Positions 46,193 through 57,059 of a stretch of DNA of 64,000 nt are shown piece after piece (the stretch's first letter is position 1; the number at the start of each line of letters is the position of its first letter). The notes under the pieces were generated by a model. The model ran no database searches and was not told the origin of the DNA. It saw only the letters and a program-made list of their open reading frames with translations. Source of the DNA: Heracleum sosnowskyi (Eukaryota; Streptophyta; Magnoliopsida; Apiales; Apiaceae); contig CM061238.1 in assembly GCA_030848705.1 (NCBI GenBank), positions 27,248,655 to 27,312,654 of the forward strand, in the 5' to 3' direction. The translations under genes were made by a program, and so were the position numbers.

Positions 46193-49100
46193 TTAAGAGA
46201 AATTTAGCATACCTAGCTCACTTACTAATCTTGAGAATGTTGATTCATCAAGTGGCTTGGTAAAGATGTCTGCAAGTTGTTGTTCACTTGGAACAAAATG
46301 TAACTCCACAGTACCATTCATAACATGTTCTCTAATGAAATGGTACTTGATGTCAATGTGCTTGGTTCTTGAATGCTGCACTGGATTCTCAGTAATGGCA
46401 ATGGCACTAGTGTTGTCACAGAAAATAGGAATTTTCTCAACTCTTAATCCATAATCAAGTAATTGATTTTTCATCCATAAAATCTGTGCACAACAACTTC
46501 CAGCTGCAATATACTCAGCCTCAGCTGTGGAGGTGGAAACTGAGTTTTGTTTCTTGCTGAACCATGACACAAGCTTGTTTCCTAAGAATTGACAGGTGCC
46601 TGTTGTGCTTTTCCTGTCAATTTTACATCCTGCATAGTCTGCATCTGAATAACCAATTAGTTCAAAACCAGATTCTCTAGGATACCAAATGCCAAGGTTT
46701 GGTGTTCCCTTGAGATATCTGAAAATCCTTTTAATAGCAACTAAATGGGATTCCCTAGGATCAGCCTGAAATCTAACACATAGACATGTAGCAAACATAA
46801 TATCAGGTCTACTAGCTGTTAAATACAAAAGTGAGCCTACCATGCCTCTGTAACTTGAAATGTCCACAGATTTTTCCTTAGTATTCAATTCAAGTTTGGT
46901 GGCAGTGGGCATGGGAGTTTTGGCAGGAGAGCATTCCATTAAGTTAAATTTCTTTAATAAATCATGAATATATTTTGTTTGACTAATGAAAATGCCTTCA
47001 TTAACTTGCTTCACTTGAAGACCAAGAAAGTAAGTTAATTCTCCCATCATGCTCATTTCATATTTACTTTGCATAAGCTTGGCAAACTTTTGACAAAGTT
47101 TCACATCTGTAGACCCAAAGATTATGTCATCTACATAAATTTGAACAAGTATAGTAGAGCCATTCACAATCCTGTGAAAAAGAGTTTTATCTACAGTACC
47201 TCTAGTGAAGTGATTCTCAAGGAGGAACTGTGAAAGTGTGTCATACCAGGCTCTAGGTGCTTGTTTCAAACCATAGAGTGCTTTGAGGAGGAAGTATACA
47301 TATTCTGGAAAATCATCATCTTCAAAACCAGGAGGTTGACTTATATACACCTCCTCTTCCAATTCCCCATTTAGAAAAGCACTCTTCACATCCATTTGAT
47401 AGACTTTGAAATTGGCATGGGCTGCATAGGCTAGGAAAATCCTTATTGCTTCTAGTCTTGCAACAGGAGCAAAGGTTTCATCAAAATCAATTCCTTCTTC
47501 CTGTGAATAGCCTTTTGCAACCAATCTAGCTTTGTTCCTTGTGACTATGCCATTTTCATCCATCTTGTTTCTGAACACCCATTTTGTGCCTATGACACTC
47601 CTGTCCTTAGGCTTGGGCACCAGCTTCCAAACATTGTTCCTTTCAAATTGGTTTAGCTCTTCTTGCATAGCCAAAACCCAATCTGGATCTAGAAGTGCAT
47701 CCTCAACTTTCTTTGGCTCATCTTGAGACAGAAAGCTGCTATATAGACATTCTTCTTGAGTTGCTCTTCTAGTTTGGACTTTTGAAGACACATCACCTAT
47801 AATAAGTTCAAAGGGATGATCTTTAGTCCATTTTCTTGAGGGAGGTAGATTTGCTCTAGACGAGGTAGCTTCATGATCATGATTGCCTTGATTGGATATT
47901 TGTCCTTGAGAAACTCCCCCTGAGTTTGTTGTCCCTAAATGATCACTTCTTGAGACATTTCTATGACCTTCAACGGTATGACTGTTTTGGCTGTCAACGA
48001 AACGCTCATTTTGACTGTCAACGAAACCACCATCTTGACTGTCAACGAAATGACCATTTGGTCTACTAGCAGCTATTCTTTTCAATCTTAATGCAGCAAT
48101 TTCATCTTCACTGCTGCTCTCATCTGTGCTAGATACAACAACTTTAGGCTGTTTCTCAGTAGTCTTAACATGATTCATTCGATCTCCTTCCTCATTCTCA
48201 AAAGAGAGACTTTCATGGAAACCTTCATCACAGAGACCTTGAATTTTGAGATCATCAAAAACAACATGTACAGATTCCATAACAATGTTGGTTCTGAGAT
48301 TATAGACTCTGTAAGCTTTCCCTGCTGCATATCCCACAAATATTGCTTCATCTGCCTTTGCTTCAAATTTCCCCAAATGCTCAGCTTGATTTCTCAGAAC
48401 AAAGCACTTGCATCCAAAGACACGAAGAAAATCCAATAGTGGCTTCTTTCTTTTGAGTAGTTGATAAGGGGTCATTCCCTTGGCCTGATTAATCAAAGAA
48501 ATATTCTGAGTGAAGCAAGCTGTGTTAACTGCCTCAGCCCAAAAATAAGTTGGTAACTTTGATTCATCTAGCATTGTCCTGGCAGCTTCAATAAGTGTTC
48601 TGTTTTTCCTTTCAACTACACCATTTTGTTGTGGTGTCCTTGCTGCTGAAAACTCATGCATAATACCATTTTCTTCACAGAACATCTTCATGCTTGAATT
48701 CTTGAATTCTGTCCCATTGTCACTCCTGATCCTTCTTACTTTCAAGTCAGGATGATTGTTTACCATCTTGATGTGATTGATAATGATTTCACTTGCCTCA
48801 TCTTTAGAATGTAAAAAGAAAGTCCAAGTAAATCTAGAAAAATCATCAACAATCACAAGACAATATTTCTTCTTTGAAATAGACATGACATTTACAGGGC
48901 CAAACAGATCCATATGAAGTAACTCAAGCTGATGGACAATTGATGACTCTGTCTTGCTTTTGAATGATGCCTTCTTTTGTTTCCCTTTTTGACAGGCATC
49001 ACACAAACCATCCTTGGAAAACTCCACTTGTGGAATTCCTCTAGCAAGATCTTTCCTTACCAAATCATTCATAACTTTAAAGTTCAGATGAGATAATTTC

Positions 49101-49564
49101 TTGTGCCATAGCCAACTTTCATCCTTGCTTGCTTTGCTGAAAAGACAAGTGATGGTATCTGGACTTGTGCTACTAAAGTCAGCAATGTACACATTCCCTC
49201 TTCTGAATCCAGTCATTACCACATTGTTGTTTCCTCCTTTAGAAACAACACAGGCTTCTTTTGAAAAAGTAACTAAAAATCCTTTGTCACAAAGTTGACT
49301 GATACTAAGCAAATTGTGCTTAAGACCATCCACCAATGCAACCTCATCTATGATGACATTCTCTTTTGAAATCAAGCCATATCCCTTTGTGTAGCCTTTG
49401 CTGTCATCTCCAAAAGCAATACAAGGGCCAGCTCTTTCCTGAAACTCTGTGAGCAGGGTAGAATCACCAGTCATGTGTCTTGAACAACCACTATCCAAGT
49501 ACCAAAGATTCCTTTTGTCTCCCTGCACACAATGAAACCAAATCAAGTTGATTTTGGTACCCAA
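46193..49564 (-). CDS. Copia B pol (PR-IN-RT-RH), intact
   Basis: 1123 codons without interruption. Protease motif is [12 protein letters not shown]. Integrase zinc region is [10 protein letters not shown]...CDACQKG, with catalytic D/D/E in [15 protein letters not shown] and GVVERKNRT. Reverse transcriptase motifs are [17 protein letters not shown] and YVDDIIFGS. RNase H motifs are [19 protein letters not shown] and FCDNTSAIA, and the end motif is [12 protein letters not shown]. The linker between IN and RT holds a threefold FVDSQ repeat generated by TTTCGTTGACAGTCAA copies at 47992-48052. The frame begins with no ATG and overlaps the end of gag by 22 bases in another frame. A GTGTGCAG stretch just inside could be a 3' splice site, so Pol is made by splicing or frameshifting. 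Confidence 0.95.
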   Translation of the reverse strand: MGTKINLIWFHCVQGDKRNLWYLDSGCSRHMTGDSTLLTEFQERAGPCIAFGDDSKGYTKGYGLISKENVIIDEVALVDGLKHNLLSISQLCDKGFLVTFSKEACVVSKGGNNNVVMTGFRRGNVYIADFSSTSPDTITCLFSKASKDESWLWHKKLSHLNFKVMNDLVRKDLARGIPQVEFSKDGLCDACQKGKQKKASFKSKTESSIVHQLELLHMDLFGPVNVMSISKKKYCLVIVDDFSRFTWTFFLHSKDEASEIIINHIKMVNNHPDLKVRRIRSDNGTEFKNSSMKMFCEENGIMHEFSAARTPQQNGVVERKNRTLIEAARTMLDESKLPTYFWAEAVNTACFTQNISLINQAKGMTPYQLLKRKKPLLDFLRVFGCKCFVLRNQAEHLGKFEAKADEAIFVGYAAGKAYRVYNLRTNIVMESVHVVFDDLKIQGLCDEGFHESLSFENEEGDRMNHVKTTEKQPKVVVSSTDESSSEDEIAALRLKRIAASRPNGHFVDSQDGGFVDSQNERFVDSQNSHTVEGHRNVSRSDHLGTTNSGGVSQGQISNQGNHDHEATSSRANLPPSRKWTKDHPFELIIGDVSSKVQTRRATQEECLYSSFLSQDEPKKVEDALLDPDWVLAMQEELNQFERNNVWKLVPKPKDRSVIGTKWVFRNKMDENGIVTRNKARLVAKGYSQEEGIDFDETFAPVARLEAIRIFLAYAAHANFKVYQMDVKSAFLNGELEEEVYISQPPGFEDDDFPEYVYFLLKALYGLKQAPRAWYDTLSQFLLENHFTRGTVDKTLFHRIVNGSTILVQIYVDDIIFGSTDVKLCQKFAKLMQSKYEMSMMGELTYFLGLQVKQVNEGIFISQTKYIHDLLKKFNLMECSPAKTPMPTATKLELNTKEKSVDISSYRGMVGSLLYLTASRPDIMFATCLCVRFQADPRESHLVAIKRIFRYLKGTPNLGIWYPRESGFELIGYSDADYAGCKIDRKSTTGTCQFLGNKLVSWFSKKQNSVSTSTAEAEYIAAGSCCAQILWMKNQLLDYGLRVEKIPIFCDNTSAIAITENPVQHSRTKHIDIKYHFIREHVMNGTVELHFVPSEQQLADIFTKPLDESTFSRLVSELGMLNFS

Positions 49565-52014
49565 GTTTCCTTGGGTCCTGTTTTGTTAGCCTTTGCTTTT
49601 CCTTTTATATCATTTTTCACCTTGGGCTCAGATTGATTTAAATCAACTTTTACTCTTGGTGTTGATTTCTGATTGTTGCTCACATTTTCATTTACAGCAT
49701 GCATATTTGAAGGAACACACATATTATTCATATTCCATGGCATTTGTGGCATACTAAACATATTCATGTATGGATTAGGTACAAATGATATGTTAGCATA
49801 TGGATTCTGAAATTGTGCACATGGAGCAAACATGTTAGGCATAACAGGCATTGTAGGCATAAGATTATTCATTGCAGGCTTGGGAATTTTCATTTTAACA
49901 GTCTTCTTAACAGATTTGCAGTTAGTAGATAAATGACTAACACTTCCACAATTGACACAAGTCTTTCTAGGAGCATATTTATCAGGTGTGTAATTGTTGT
50001 GTTTGTTAATTCCTACTTTGCCATTCCTGTTATTCCTTTTATTTCCCTTAGCCTCAATTTGAACATTCTCTATCTTATCTTTCAATTGCTTGTTGGACAA
50101 GTGACCTACATTAGCTCTCTCAACAGGCTTCTCAACTTTTTTTGATTTACTAGACTCACCTTGAACAAAGTTCTTGGTGACAGGACCATACTTTTTATTA
50201 AGTCTAGTGAGTTCATCTTTTCTTTTCTCTGTCAACGAAACACCCTGATCGGTTGATGGTTCATGTGTCAACGGAACATCGCATTCCGTTGACATATCAA
50301 CCTTCAACAAATGATCATTGTTGTTTGTTGACTCTGTTTCTGAATCTAAGGCTTCACAAACATACCCTAGTTTCTCTTTGTTCTTTTTCCATGATTGTTC
50401 ACAGAAAGATTCCATACCTTGAACATTAATGATGTTGGTAGCAACATTCCTGGCATCTTTCCATTTAGCAATCACACTCTGTTCTATTTCTAGTTGAGTC
50501 TTAAGAATTTCTTCCCTTTGTAACACGTTCTCAAGTTCCTTCTTAGCATCCCTACTAACACATCTCATTTTCTCAAATTCAATGAGTTGTGCTTCTAACA
50601 TTGCATTCCTATCACTTAAGAGCAAATTAGTCTCTTTAATTCTTGAATTCTCTTTGGTAAGTGATTTAAGAGTAACACGCAAATTATATAATACAGTAGA
50701 CATTTCATTTACTGCACTATCGCATTCCTCTTTAGAAAGCTCAGAAAGATTAGTAATTGTTACCTGGTTGCTTGAGGAGCTTGCTTCCTGCTCATGATTG
50801 TTAGCCATAAGAGCCAAGTTGACATATTCAACATCATCATCAGAATCTTCACCATTACCAGCCCAATCATACTCCTGAGTCATGAAAGCCTTTTCCTTTT
50901 GCTTGAGAAGTTCAAAGTATTTCTTTTTATAATCAACAGGCTCAAATTTCCTGTTGCTCTTCTCAATCTTGGGCTTTCTGCAGTCTCCAGCAAAGTGACC
51001 AAGCATTCCACAATTGAAACATTTAGATTTAGACTTTTCAATCCAGTTTGTTTTGCTAGGTTGAAAGTCTCTTCTTGGTGGCCTTGCTTCTGAGTTTCTT
51101 TTGAACTTGAACTTAGAGAATTTTCTAAATAGAAAAGCAATGTGTTCATCAATCTCATCTAAGTCATCCAAGTTGGCTGGTTCTGGTTCTTCTTCTTCTG
51201 TCATCTTACCTTTACCCTTGCTGACATCACTTCTACAACTAGCTCGACTAGTTGTGGCCTTTGCAGCTTCTTCAGTGTCATCTTCCAGTTGGTTCACAGA
51301 TGCAATCAATGCAATGGATCCACCCTTCTTCTGTACCTTTTCAATTTCCTCATCTTGCTCCATTTCCAGCTCATAAGTCTTCAAGGTTCCATAAAGCCTT
51401 TCAAGAGTGTAGTCTTTGTACTCTTGAGTGTTTCTAAGAGAAACAGTCATAGGCTTCCATTCTTTTGGAAGAGCTCTGAGAAATTTAAGGTTTGAATCCT
51501 TAGTTTGATAGATCCTCCCATACAGCTTTAATCCATTCAAAAGCTTCTGAAACCTACTGAACGTGTCATTTAGGGTTTCACCAGCCTTAAAATGAAAATG
51601 CTCATATTGTTGTATAAGGAGTTGCATTTTATTTTCCCTGACTTGCTCAGTTCCTTCACAGAGAGTTCTAACAGTATCCCATACTTCCTTAGAGGTTGTA
51701 CAGTTGATAACATTGTCAAACATCTCTTGCTCCAAACCATTAAACAGAATGTTCATGGTTCTCTTATCTTTATGGATTTCTGCAAGATCTTCAATAGTCC
51801 ATTCTGAGACAAGTTTTGGAATTTCTACATCAGGAGCATCATCTGGCACTCCAATTCTAGATGCAAACTTCATGGGAACGTGTGGACCTTTCTCAATGCA
51901 GTCTACATATCTCTCATCCATAGACATGAGATGTAAATGCATCTTTACTTTCCAATGAAAGTAATTGTCCTTATCAAGAACTGGTATCTTTACACCTGCA
52001 TCCTTCTTCACCAT
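49543..52014 (-). CDS. Copia B gag, intact, 823 aa
   Basis: It starts at ATG 52012-52014 ([19 protein letters not shown]), about 50 bases after the primer site. The capsid part (about residues 15-220) contains [21 protein letters not shown] and RFQKLLNGL. Zinc knuckles are [14 protein letters not shown] (near 50970-51011) and [14 protein letters not shown] (near 49920-49960). A coiled-coil region lies between them, and a Met/Pro/Asn-rich tail follows. At 823 residues this is long for copia, as is typical of the Sirevirus type. The family DNA motif occurs in both orientations at 50230-50300. Confidence 0.93.
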   Translation of the reverse strand: MVKKDAGVKIPVLDKDNYFHWKVKMHLHLMSMDERYVDCIEKGPHVPMKFASRIGVPDDAPDVEIPKLVSEWTIEDLAEIHKDKRTMNILFNGLEQEMFDNVINCTTSKEVWDTVRTLCEGTEQVRENKMQLLIQQYEHFHFKAGETLNDTFSRFQKLLNGLKLYGRIYQTKDSNLKFLRALPKEWKPMTVSLRNTQEYKDYTLERLYGTLKTYELEMEQDEEIEKVQKKGGSIALIASVNQLEDDTEEAAKATTSRASCRSDVSKGKGKMTEEEEPEPANLDDLDEIDEHIAFLFRKFSKFKFKRNSEARPPRRDFQPSKTNWIEKSKSKCFNCGMLGHFAGDCRKPKIEKSNRKFEPVDYKKKYFELLKQKEKAFMTQEYDWAGNGEDSDDDVEYVNLALMANNHEQEASSSSNQVTITNLSELSKEECDSAVNEMSTVLYNLRVTLKSLTKENSRIKETNLLLSDRNAMLEAQLIEFEKMRCVSRDAKKELENVLQREEILKTQLEIEQSVIAKWKDARNVATNIINVQGMESFCEQSWKKNKEKLGYVCEALDSETESTNNNDHLLKVDMSTECDVPLTHEPSTDQGVSLTEKRKDELTRLNKKYGPVTKNFVQGESSKSKKVEKPVERANVGHLSNKQLKDKIENVQIEAKGNKRNNRNGKVGINKHNNYTPDKYAPRKTCVNCGSVSHLSTNCKSVKKTVKMKIPKPAMNNLMPTMPVMPNMFAPCAQFQNPYANISFVPNPYMNMFSMPQMPWNMNNMCVPSNMHAVNENVSNNQKSTPRVKVDLNQSEPKVKNDIKGKAKANKTGPKETWVPKST

Positions 52015-52063
52015 GGCTTCTGTTTTGGTCTTGATCTTTAAACTTCTTGTATGTTAGAAGCTT

Positions 52064-52075
52064 GCTCTGATACCA
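52064..52075 (-). other. Primer binding site of element B
   Basis: TGGTATCAGAGC on the minus strand, two bases inside the 5' LTR end. It is complementary to initiator methionyl-tRNA. Confidence 0.95.
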
Positions 52076-52077
52076 AT

Positions 52078-53072
52078 TGTTATTCCCAAATGACCTAACA
52101 GAATTGTAGAAGGGGGGGGTTGAATACAATTCTTGATATTTTCTTAAACTTAAAACACTGATAAAATAAAACTGAACTGAATAAACAAAAACACAAGATA
52201 TAAATAATTCAGTTGGATTGTTTGATGATCCAACTGAAGTGTTTTTATTGCGGAAATAATCTGTGATACAAAAGTACACAGCTGCTCAGTTACAGAGTTG
52301 TAGAGAAGAATGCTCTCAAAGATAGCTAATACAAACTATTTGTTTTTCTTCTCTTACTTTCTTTCTAACTGCTACACTTGGTTATATATTCCCAAGTTTA
52401 CAATACTATTTTTGGCTACTCTAAAGTACACTAAAGATAACCGCCAATAGTTTGCTTTTCATCCCTTTGTCCAGTGGTCCTTGGAGATCCTTGCTTTTGT
52501 CTTCATGCTTATTATGATCACTCCCAAGAGCCCAATTGGAAACTGGGATGTTTCCTTATTCCCCATGTCCATTTTAATGGTTTCCAATGCAAAGTACACT
52601 TCCACATCTCCTTTAGATCTGTTCAGTAGCCTGTCACTATCACTTTGTCAACTATTCAGAAAAGCAATAATGATTCGTTGATAGCAGGGAGATGTGTTTC
52701 GTTGATAGCTTTATTCTTCATTCCGTTGATGGTGTTTCTCTCGTTTCGTTGATAGAGTAATCCTCATACCGTTGACATGTCTTCACTTAGGCAAAATTAC
52801 AAGGCATGATATACTTACAATTAACCAACCTATTTTGCCTATCTAGTACTTAGTCAACATGACTTAGGAAACCTATCTAATACATATATCAAATGCATAT
52901 CAAACTGTGAAGTATTGTACAGTGCAATTGCTACAACACTCATTCCGTTGATGAGCTTCCTGTCAACGAAACACTGCAAAGCATGCCATTTCGTTGACAG
53001 TTACAAAATAACTTAATACAAAATCTACTAAGTGTTTTTACAATTATCATCAAGAACAACATATTCCTAACA
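52078..53072 (-). repeat. Copia B 5' LTR
   Basis: The 995-bp copy of the LTR at 40023-41016. On the minus strand a TATATAAC box (52381-52388) marks the likely transcription start region, leaving about 300 bp of R/U5. Confidence 0.97.
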
Positions 53073-53077
53073 CCCCT

Positions 53078-56000
53078 ATCAACTGAGAACGCACCAGAGG
53101 CGTTTCACCTGTTTCAGAATTTCCTCGCTCAATCAGATATTGGGAAAGCTCTAGTGGAACCAACAAGGTTATCTGGTACTCAAATCAAAGCCTTCTGGGA
53201 AACAGGCGTATATGATGATGGAGGTGAATCAGGCACTCCTTCAATTATCTTTGAATTTGCTGAACAAGAGTATGTAGTCACTCCAACCACTGTTAGAGAT
53301 GCTCTTGGGTGTGAAGATTTCAATGCGTTCACCATTTCTGTTGGTGATTCTGAACTTCAGTGTATGATGAGAGAGATCTTGAGGAAGGAGTGGAGTTTCT
53401 TCTTCGATTGCATTACAAGAGCGTTTGGGAAGAAGTGTACCAATTGGGATGCAATTCCAATTGATAGTCTGCAAATCGGGTATTCTCTGCTTTATGGCAC
53501 TAACTTTGATTTTGCTAGACTAGTTCTTACTAATATAGGTGAAAAGATGACAGAGAATAGGAATGTAGTTTACTTTGCTCGTTTCTGTCAATTAATCTTT
53601 TCTCTGTGTGTTGATGGGGTTGAGATAGCTGAGGAGGATGTCATTCCCTCATTTAGATTGCATAAGAGAATATTTTCTGATCTCACAAATAAGGATATTA
53701 AGAAAGGGAATGTTGGTGACTTGATGCTTCCTGCTTCAGTCCAACAGTTTTTAAATCCTCAACCACAACCACAAGCACAACCAGAACCTCCATCTACATC
53801 TCAAAAACCAAAGGCTGGGGGTAGGACTAAGCATAGAGCTTTTAAGGCTGTCCAGGCTGCTAAACCTCTAAATACTGATGATGTTCCAGTATCTATTGGT
53901 ACTTCAAGGAGAAAGAAGAGGGCAAATAGACATGTTTCTGATGCAAATATGCCTTCTGATGACACTGAGTCTGCTAATGCTAAGAAAAGGAAGCTTGTTG
54001 CTGCGTATCTTTTTGGTGGATTAGTTCCAGAAACTACTACTGCAACAGCTTCAGCAGTTGATCTTGAAGATATTATTGAAGATGCTACTGTGCCTGAGGA
54101 AGCCAGAGCAAATACTGATGAAAATGTTGAAGTTAATGATGATTTTCTTGAACCAATTATGGAGATGGATTTTGAAGATAATGTTGAAGCACATCCCTCT
54201 GCAACTCTAGAAGAGTTTGGCAGTATAAATGAAACAGAGGATGTGGCAGCTGATCAACCTACAGTCATAATTGATGAGTCCTTAGCTACTCAAACAGAGA
54301 TTCTCTCTGTCAATCACCAGGTACTTGAAAAAGGTGAAGAGGTTGATCAGACATCAAAGGTTGTAGCTGCAGAAACTGTTCTTGAAGAAACTGCAGAAAA
54401 TTTTGTTGAAGCCACTGCAGAGCCTATTGTTGAGGCTGTACAATAAGAGAATGTTCAAAATAATATAAACTCTGAGAATCTTGCACATGAAGGTGCTCAA
54501 GAAACATTTGCTGAAAATATTCCACATTCTCCAAGTGTTGAGATTTCTGCAAAGTCTGATGATCAAGCTGATTCATCTTCTCAAAGACTTTTTGCTCAAC
54601 CAAATCCAAAGGACATTCAGCATGCCACTGAACTTCACTTTCAGAATATGTACTTTTCCAAGTGGTCAAACAAGGATTGCATATTTACTGATCAAAGGGT
54701 TGCTGACTTTGTAACAAAATCTGTTGAGTCAATTACAAATCCAGAACTTTTTACACATCTAAAGGCAACAATTGTTCAAGTCAAGTCTCTTCACAATCGT
54801 TTTGATGAAACTTAGAAGTCAGTTACTTGGTTGAGAAATGATGTGGTGGCTAGAGATATGTCTCTAAAGCAAGATAAATCTATGCTGCTTACTCTGGTTA
54901 AAAATCAAGAAGTTCTCAAGAACAGATTAATCAAAGTTGAAGAAAATCAGAATGTAATGTCTGAGAAGATTGATTCCATAGCTGCTTCTATAGAATTGCT
55001 CACCTCGGTATTGCTACAAGATGATGTGAAAAGGGGGGAGAGAGTACTTAAAGACAAATGCAAAAAGTCTCAAACTCTGAGTAGACAAGATGATTCTACT
55101 GATGGTGGTGCAAGAGGGAAAGAATTCAAATCTAAATCTACTCTACAACAAGGAAAGCTAAGATCAAACTCTGATGCTACAAACTCTGAAAGGATATACA
55201 CTGGTGCTCAATCTACTTCAAGAGCTGGAAGTTTGTTGCTTACTTCTCATCCAGTTACTGATGAAGAGATTGATGCTCAGCTGTTTCTAGAAGAACATGG
55301 TGCTGATGCAACCATAGAAGATATCCAAGTTGAAGAATTGATGCTAGCTGAAGAGCATGAAAAGAAATTAAAGTCTGGGAAGTTCAAGAAAGTCAAGAAG
55401 GTTTTAAGGCCAAAGGAGAAAGGAATTGTAATCAAGGAAAATGTAAACTCTCAACAGAGTTTACAATACTCAAGAAGGCCAGTTGAAGCCAGCTTAGATA
55501 AAGGCAAAGGAAAGCTTGTGGAAGAAAATCAGTTATTGAAGAAAGCTCAAACAACCTCTGACAGTGCTCAAGTTGTTCAAACATTGGAAGCTGTGACAAC
55601 CTCTGATACTACTCAAGTTGTACAGACTAAACTCTCTTCTGAACTTCAAAGAACTTTTGCTAAACCAGTCATGGCTCAACAAACGCTGATTCTTGAAAAT
55701 GTCAATGTTCTTCAAAGCAAAACCATCATGGGTAAAGAATCAAGAGATAGATCTGGTTTAGGATCTCATAGAGAAAAGAGAGTAAACAATAGTCCTATGG
55801 ATCAAACTTCATTAGCTGAACCAGGTGTTGGTGTGACTCAAGAAAATCTTGATACTTTAGAGTCGGTTCAGTTAATACATCATAAAGGATTGAAGAAGGA
55901 TTTTCTGTTATACTTCAAGGCTGATGGCAGAGTATACAGAGTTGGTGAAGCTGATATAGGATTAAAGATGAAAGAAGAACTAGAGTATGTACTGTATATA

Positions 56001-56414
56001 ATGAAAGTAAAGAATCAAAGAACTCATCAAGCATCTGAGGTATTAAGAAGCAGAATGGTGAAAGCTAGAGCTCTTTGTGGCCTAAAGACTGCTGGTGCTT
56101 ACATACCGAAGTACATAGATTATAATGGAAAGCTTGTTGAGATGCAAAGGAACAGTGCAAGACTCAGAACAGATCTTGGTATAAAAGTGTTGGAATTTAA
56201 TCTAGAATCAGATAAATCCTTCATAATAAAGCTAGGAAATGATATGAGGAAGAACAACATTTATGCTCTAAGGTCAGCTATTTATCAAACTGGAGAGAGT
56301 GATCCAGAGTTGAGGGAGATAAAGAAGATAATGATAGCTGAGCTAGAAAGAGCTGAGAGAAGACTACTTATGGACTACATCAGGACTGTACCTGACATTG
56401 AAGAGATTAAGTAA
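53078..56414 (+). pseudogene. Copia C post-pol ORF, main part, two nonsense codons
   Basis: This continues the frame opened at 39958. The N-terminal domain (to about 53720) has RKEWSFFFDCITRAFGKK and RNVVYFARFCQLIF, matching the pattern of A and B. Low-complexity acidic and basic stretches follow, with AKKRKL resembling a nuclear signal. A TAA at 54444-54446 and a TAG at 54813-54815 interrupt the same frame. The C-terminal third (54831-56414) holds a coiled coil, Lys-rich stretches and a folded end with a VYRVGEADIGLKMKEELEYV run and ELERAERRLLMDYI. This copy cannot make the whole protein. Confidence 0.85.
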
Positions 56415-56545
56415 CTGAAGTCTGTAAGTTTTTAAAGTTTTCTGTTCTAAGTAAAAGTATAAACTCTGTGATTTTGTAAACACTGCATTTTTTATATGTT
56501 TTGACATCATCAATTATCTGTTAACTTGTACATTTTAGTATGAAC

Positions 56546-56559
56546 AAGTTGGGGGAGAT
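56546..56559 (+). other. Polypurine tract of element C
   Basis: AAGTTGGGGGAGAT immediately before the 3' LTR. Confidence 0.9.
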
Positions 56560-57054
56560 TGTTAGATATAATTGCTGATGTTTGTTTATCAGTGTTTAAG
56601 TACCAGGAAACTATCAGAGTTTAGCTGGAGGACCAGTCAGAGTTTGTTAAAGTCTGATGGTCAGAGTTTGCTTAGCAGTCGGTGTAAAAGTCAATGAAGA
56701 TTCTAGAAGCGATATTCTTTGAAGATGGAAAGAAGCAAAGAGATATCAAGATGGCTAAGGAAACGGAACAGAAGACAGAAGCAATTCTAGATTGATATTA
56801 ATTGTATAGCTGATTTATAGGAATATCAATTAGAAGATTGTACGTAGCTGTGTACTATATAAACACAGATAGGTTAACCCTAAAAGGGATGCGAATACGT
56901 GAATTATCATTCTTGTAACCTAGCAGCTCTCTGTGATTTTTTACATCACTGAGAGAGAAGTTTTTAATTCCATTCAGTTTATTATTCATAAACAGTGTTC
57001 TTATTGTTATTCTCATACATATACTTGATTATATATTGTGTATTCGGCCTAACA
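56560..57054 (+). repeat. Copia C 3' LTR
   Basis: The same length as the 5' LTR (495 bp), with about eight substitutions, including GAGTTT for AAGTTT near the start, which creates an extra motif copy in this LTR. Confidence 0.95.
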
Positions 57055-57059
57055 ATTCA

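Larger units (their letters stand above)
40023..53072 (-). mobile_element. Copia element B (Sirevirus-type), complete, young, 13.05 kb
   Basis: LTRs lie at 52078-53072 (5') and 40023-41016 (3'), with target duplication CCCCT at 40018-40022 and 53073-53077. The LTRs differ by five substitutions and one G-run indel over about 995 bp (99.5% identity). Primer site, polypurine tract and four long uninterrupted frames (gag, pol, post-pol 3a and 3b) are all present. It is nested inside the post-pol frame of element C. Of all elements in the window this is the only one that could still be mobile. The motif TCAACGAAAYG recurs throughout it. Confidence 0.97.
32519..57054 (+). mobile_element. Copia element C (Sirevirus-type), complete but mutated and split by element B
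   Basis: It has 495-bp LTRs at 32519-33013 and 56560-57054 and an exact 5-bp target duplication ATTCA at 32514-32518 and 57055-57059. Other parts are a primer site complementary to initiator-methionine tRNA, gag, pol and a post-pol reading frame, and a polypurine tract at 56546-56559. Without the 13,050-bp nested element B and its duplicated CCCCT it would be about 11.5 kb. The LTRs differ at about eight of 495 positions (about 1.6%). Gag, pol and the third frame all carry stop codons, so this copy is dead. It inserted at the edge of the degenerate element D. Confidence 0.95.
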
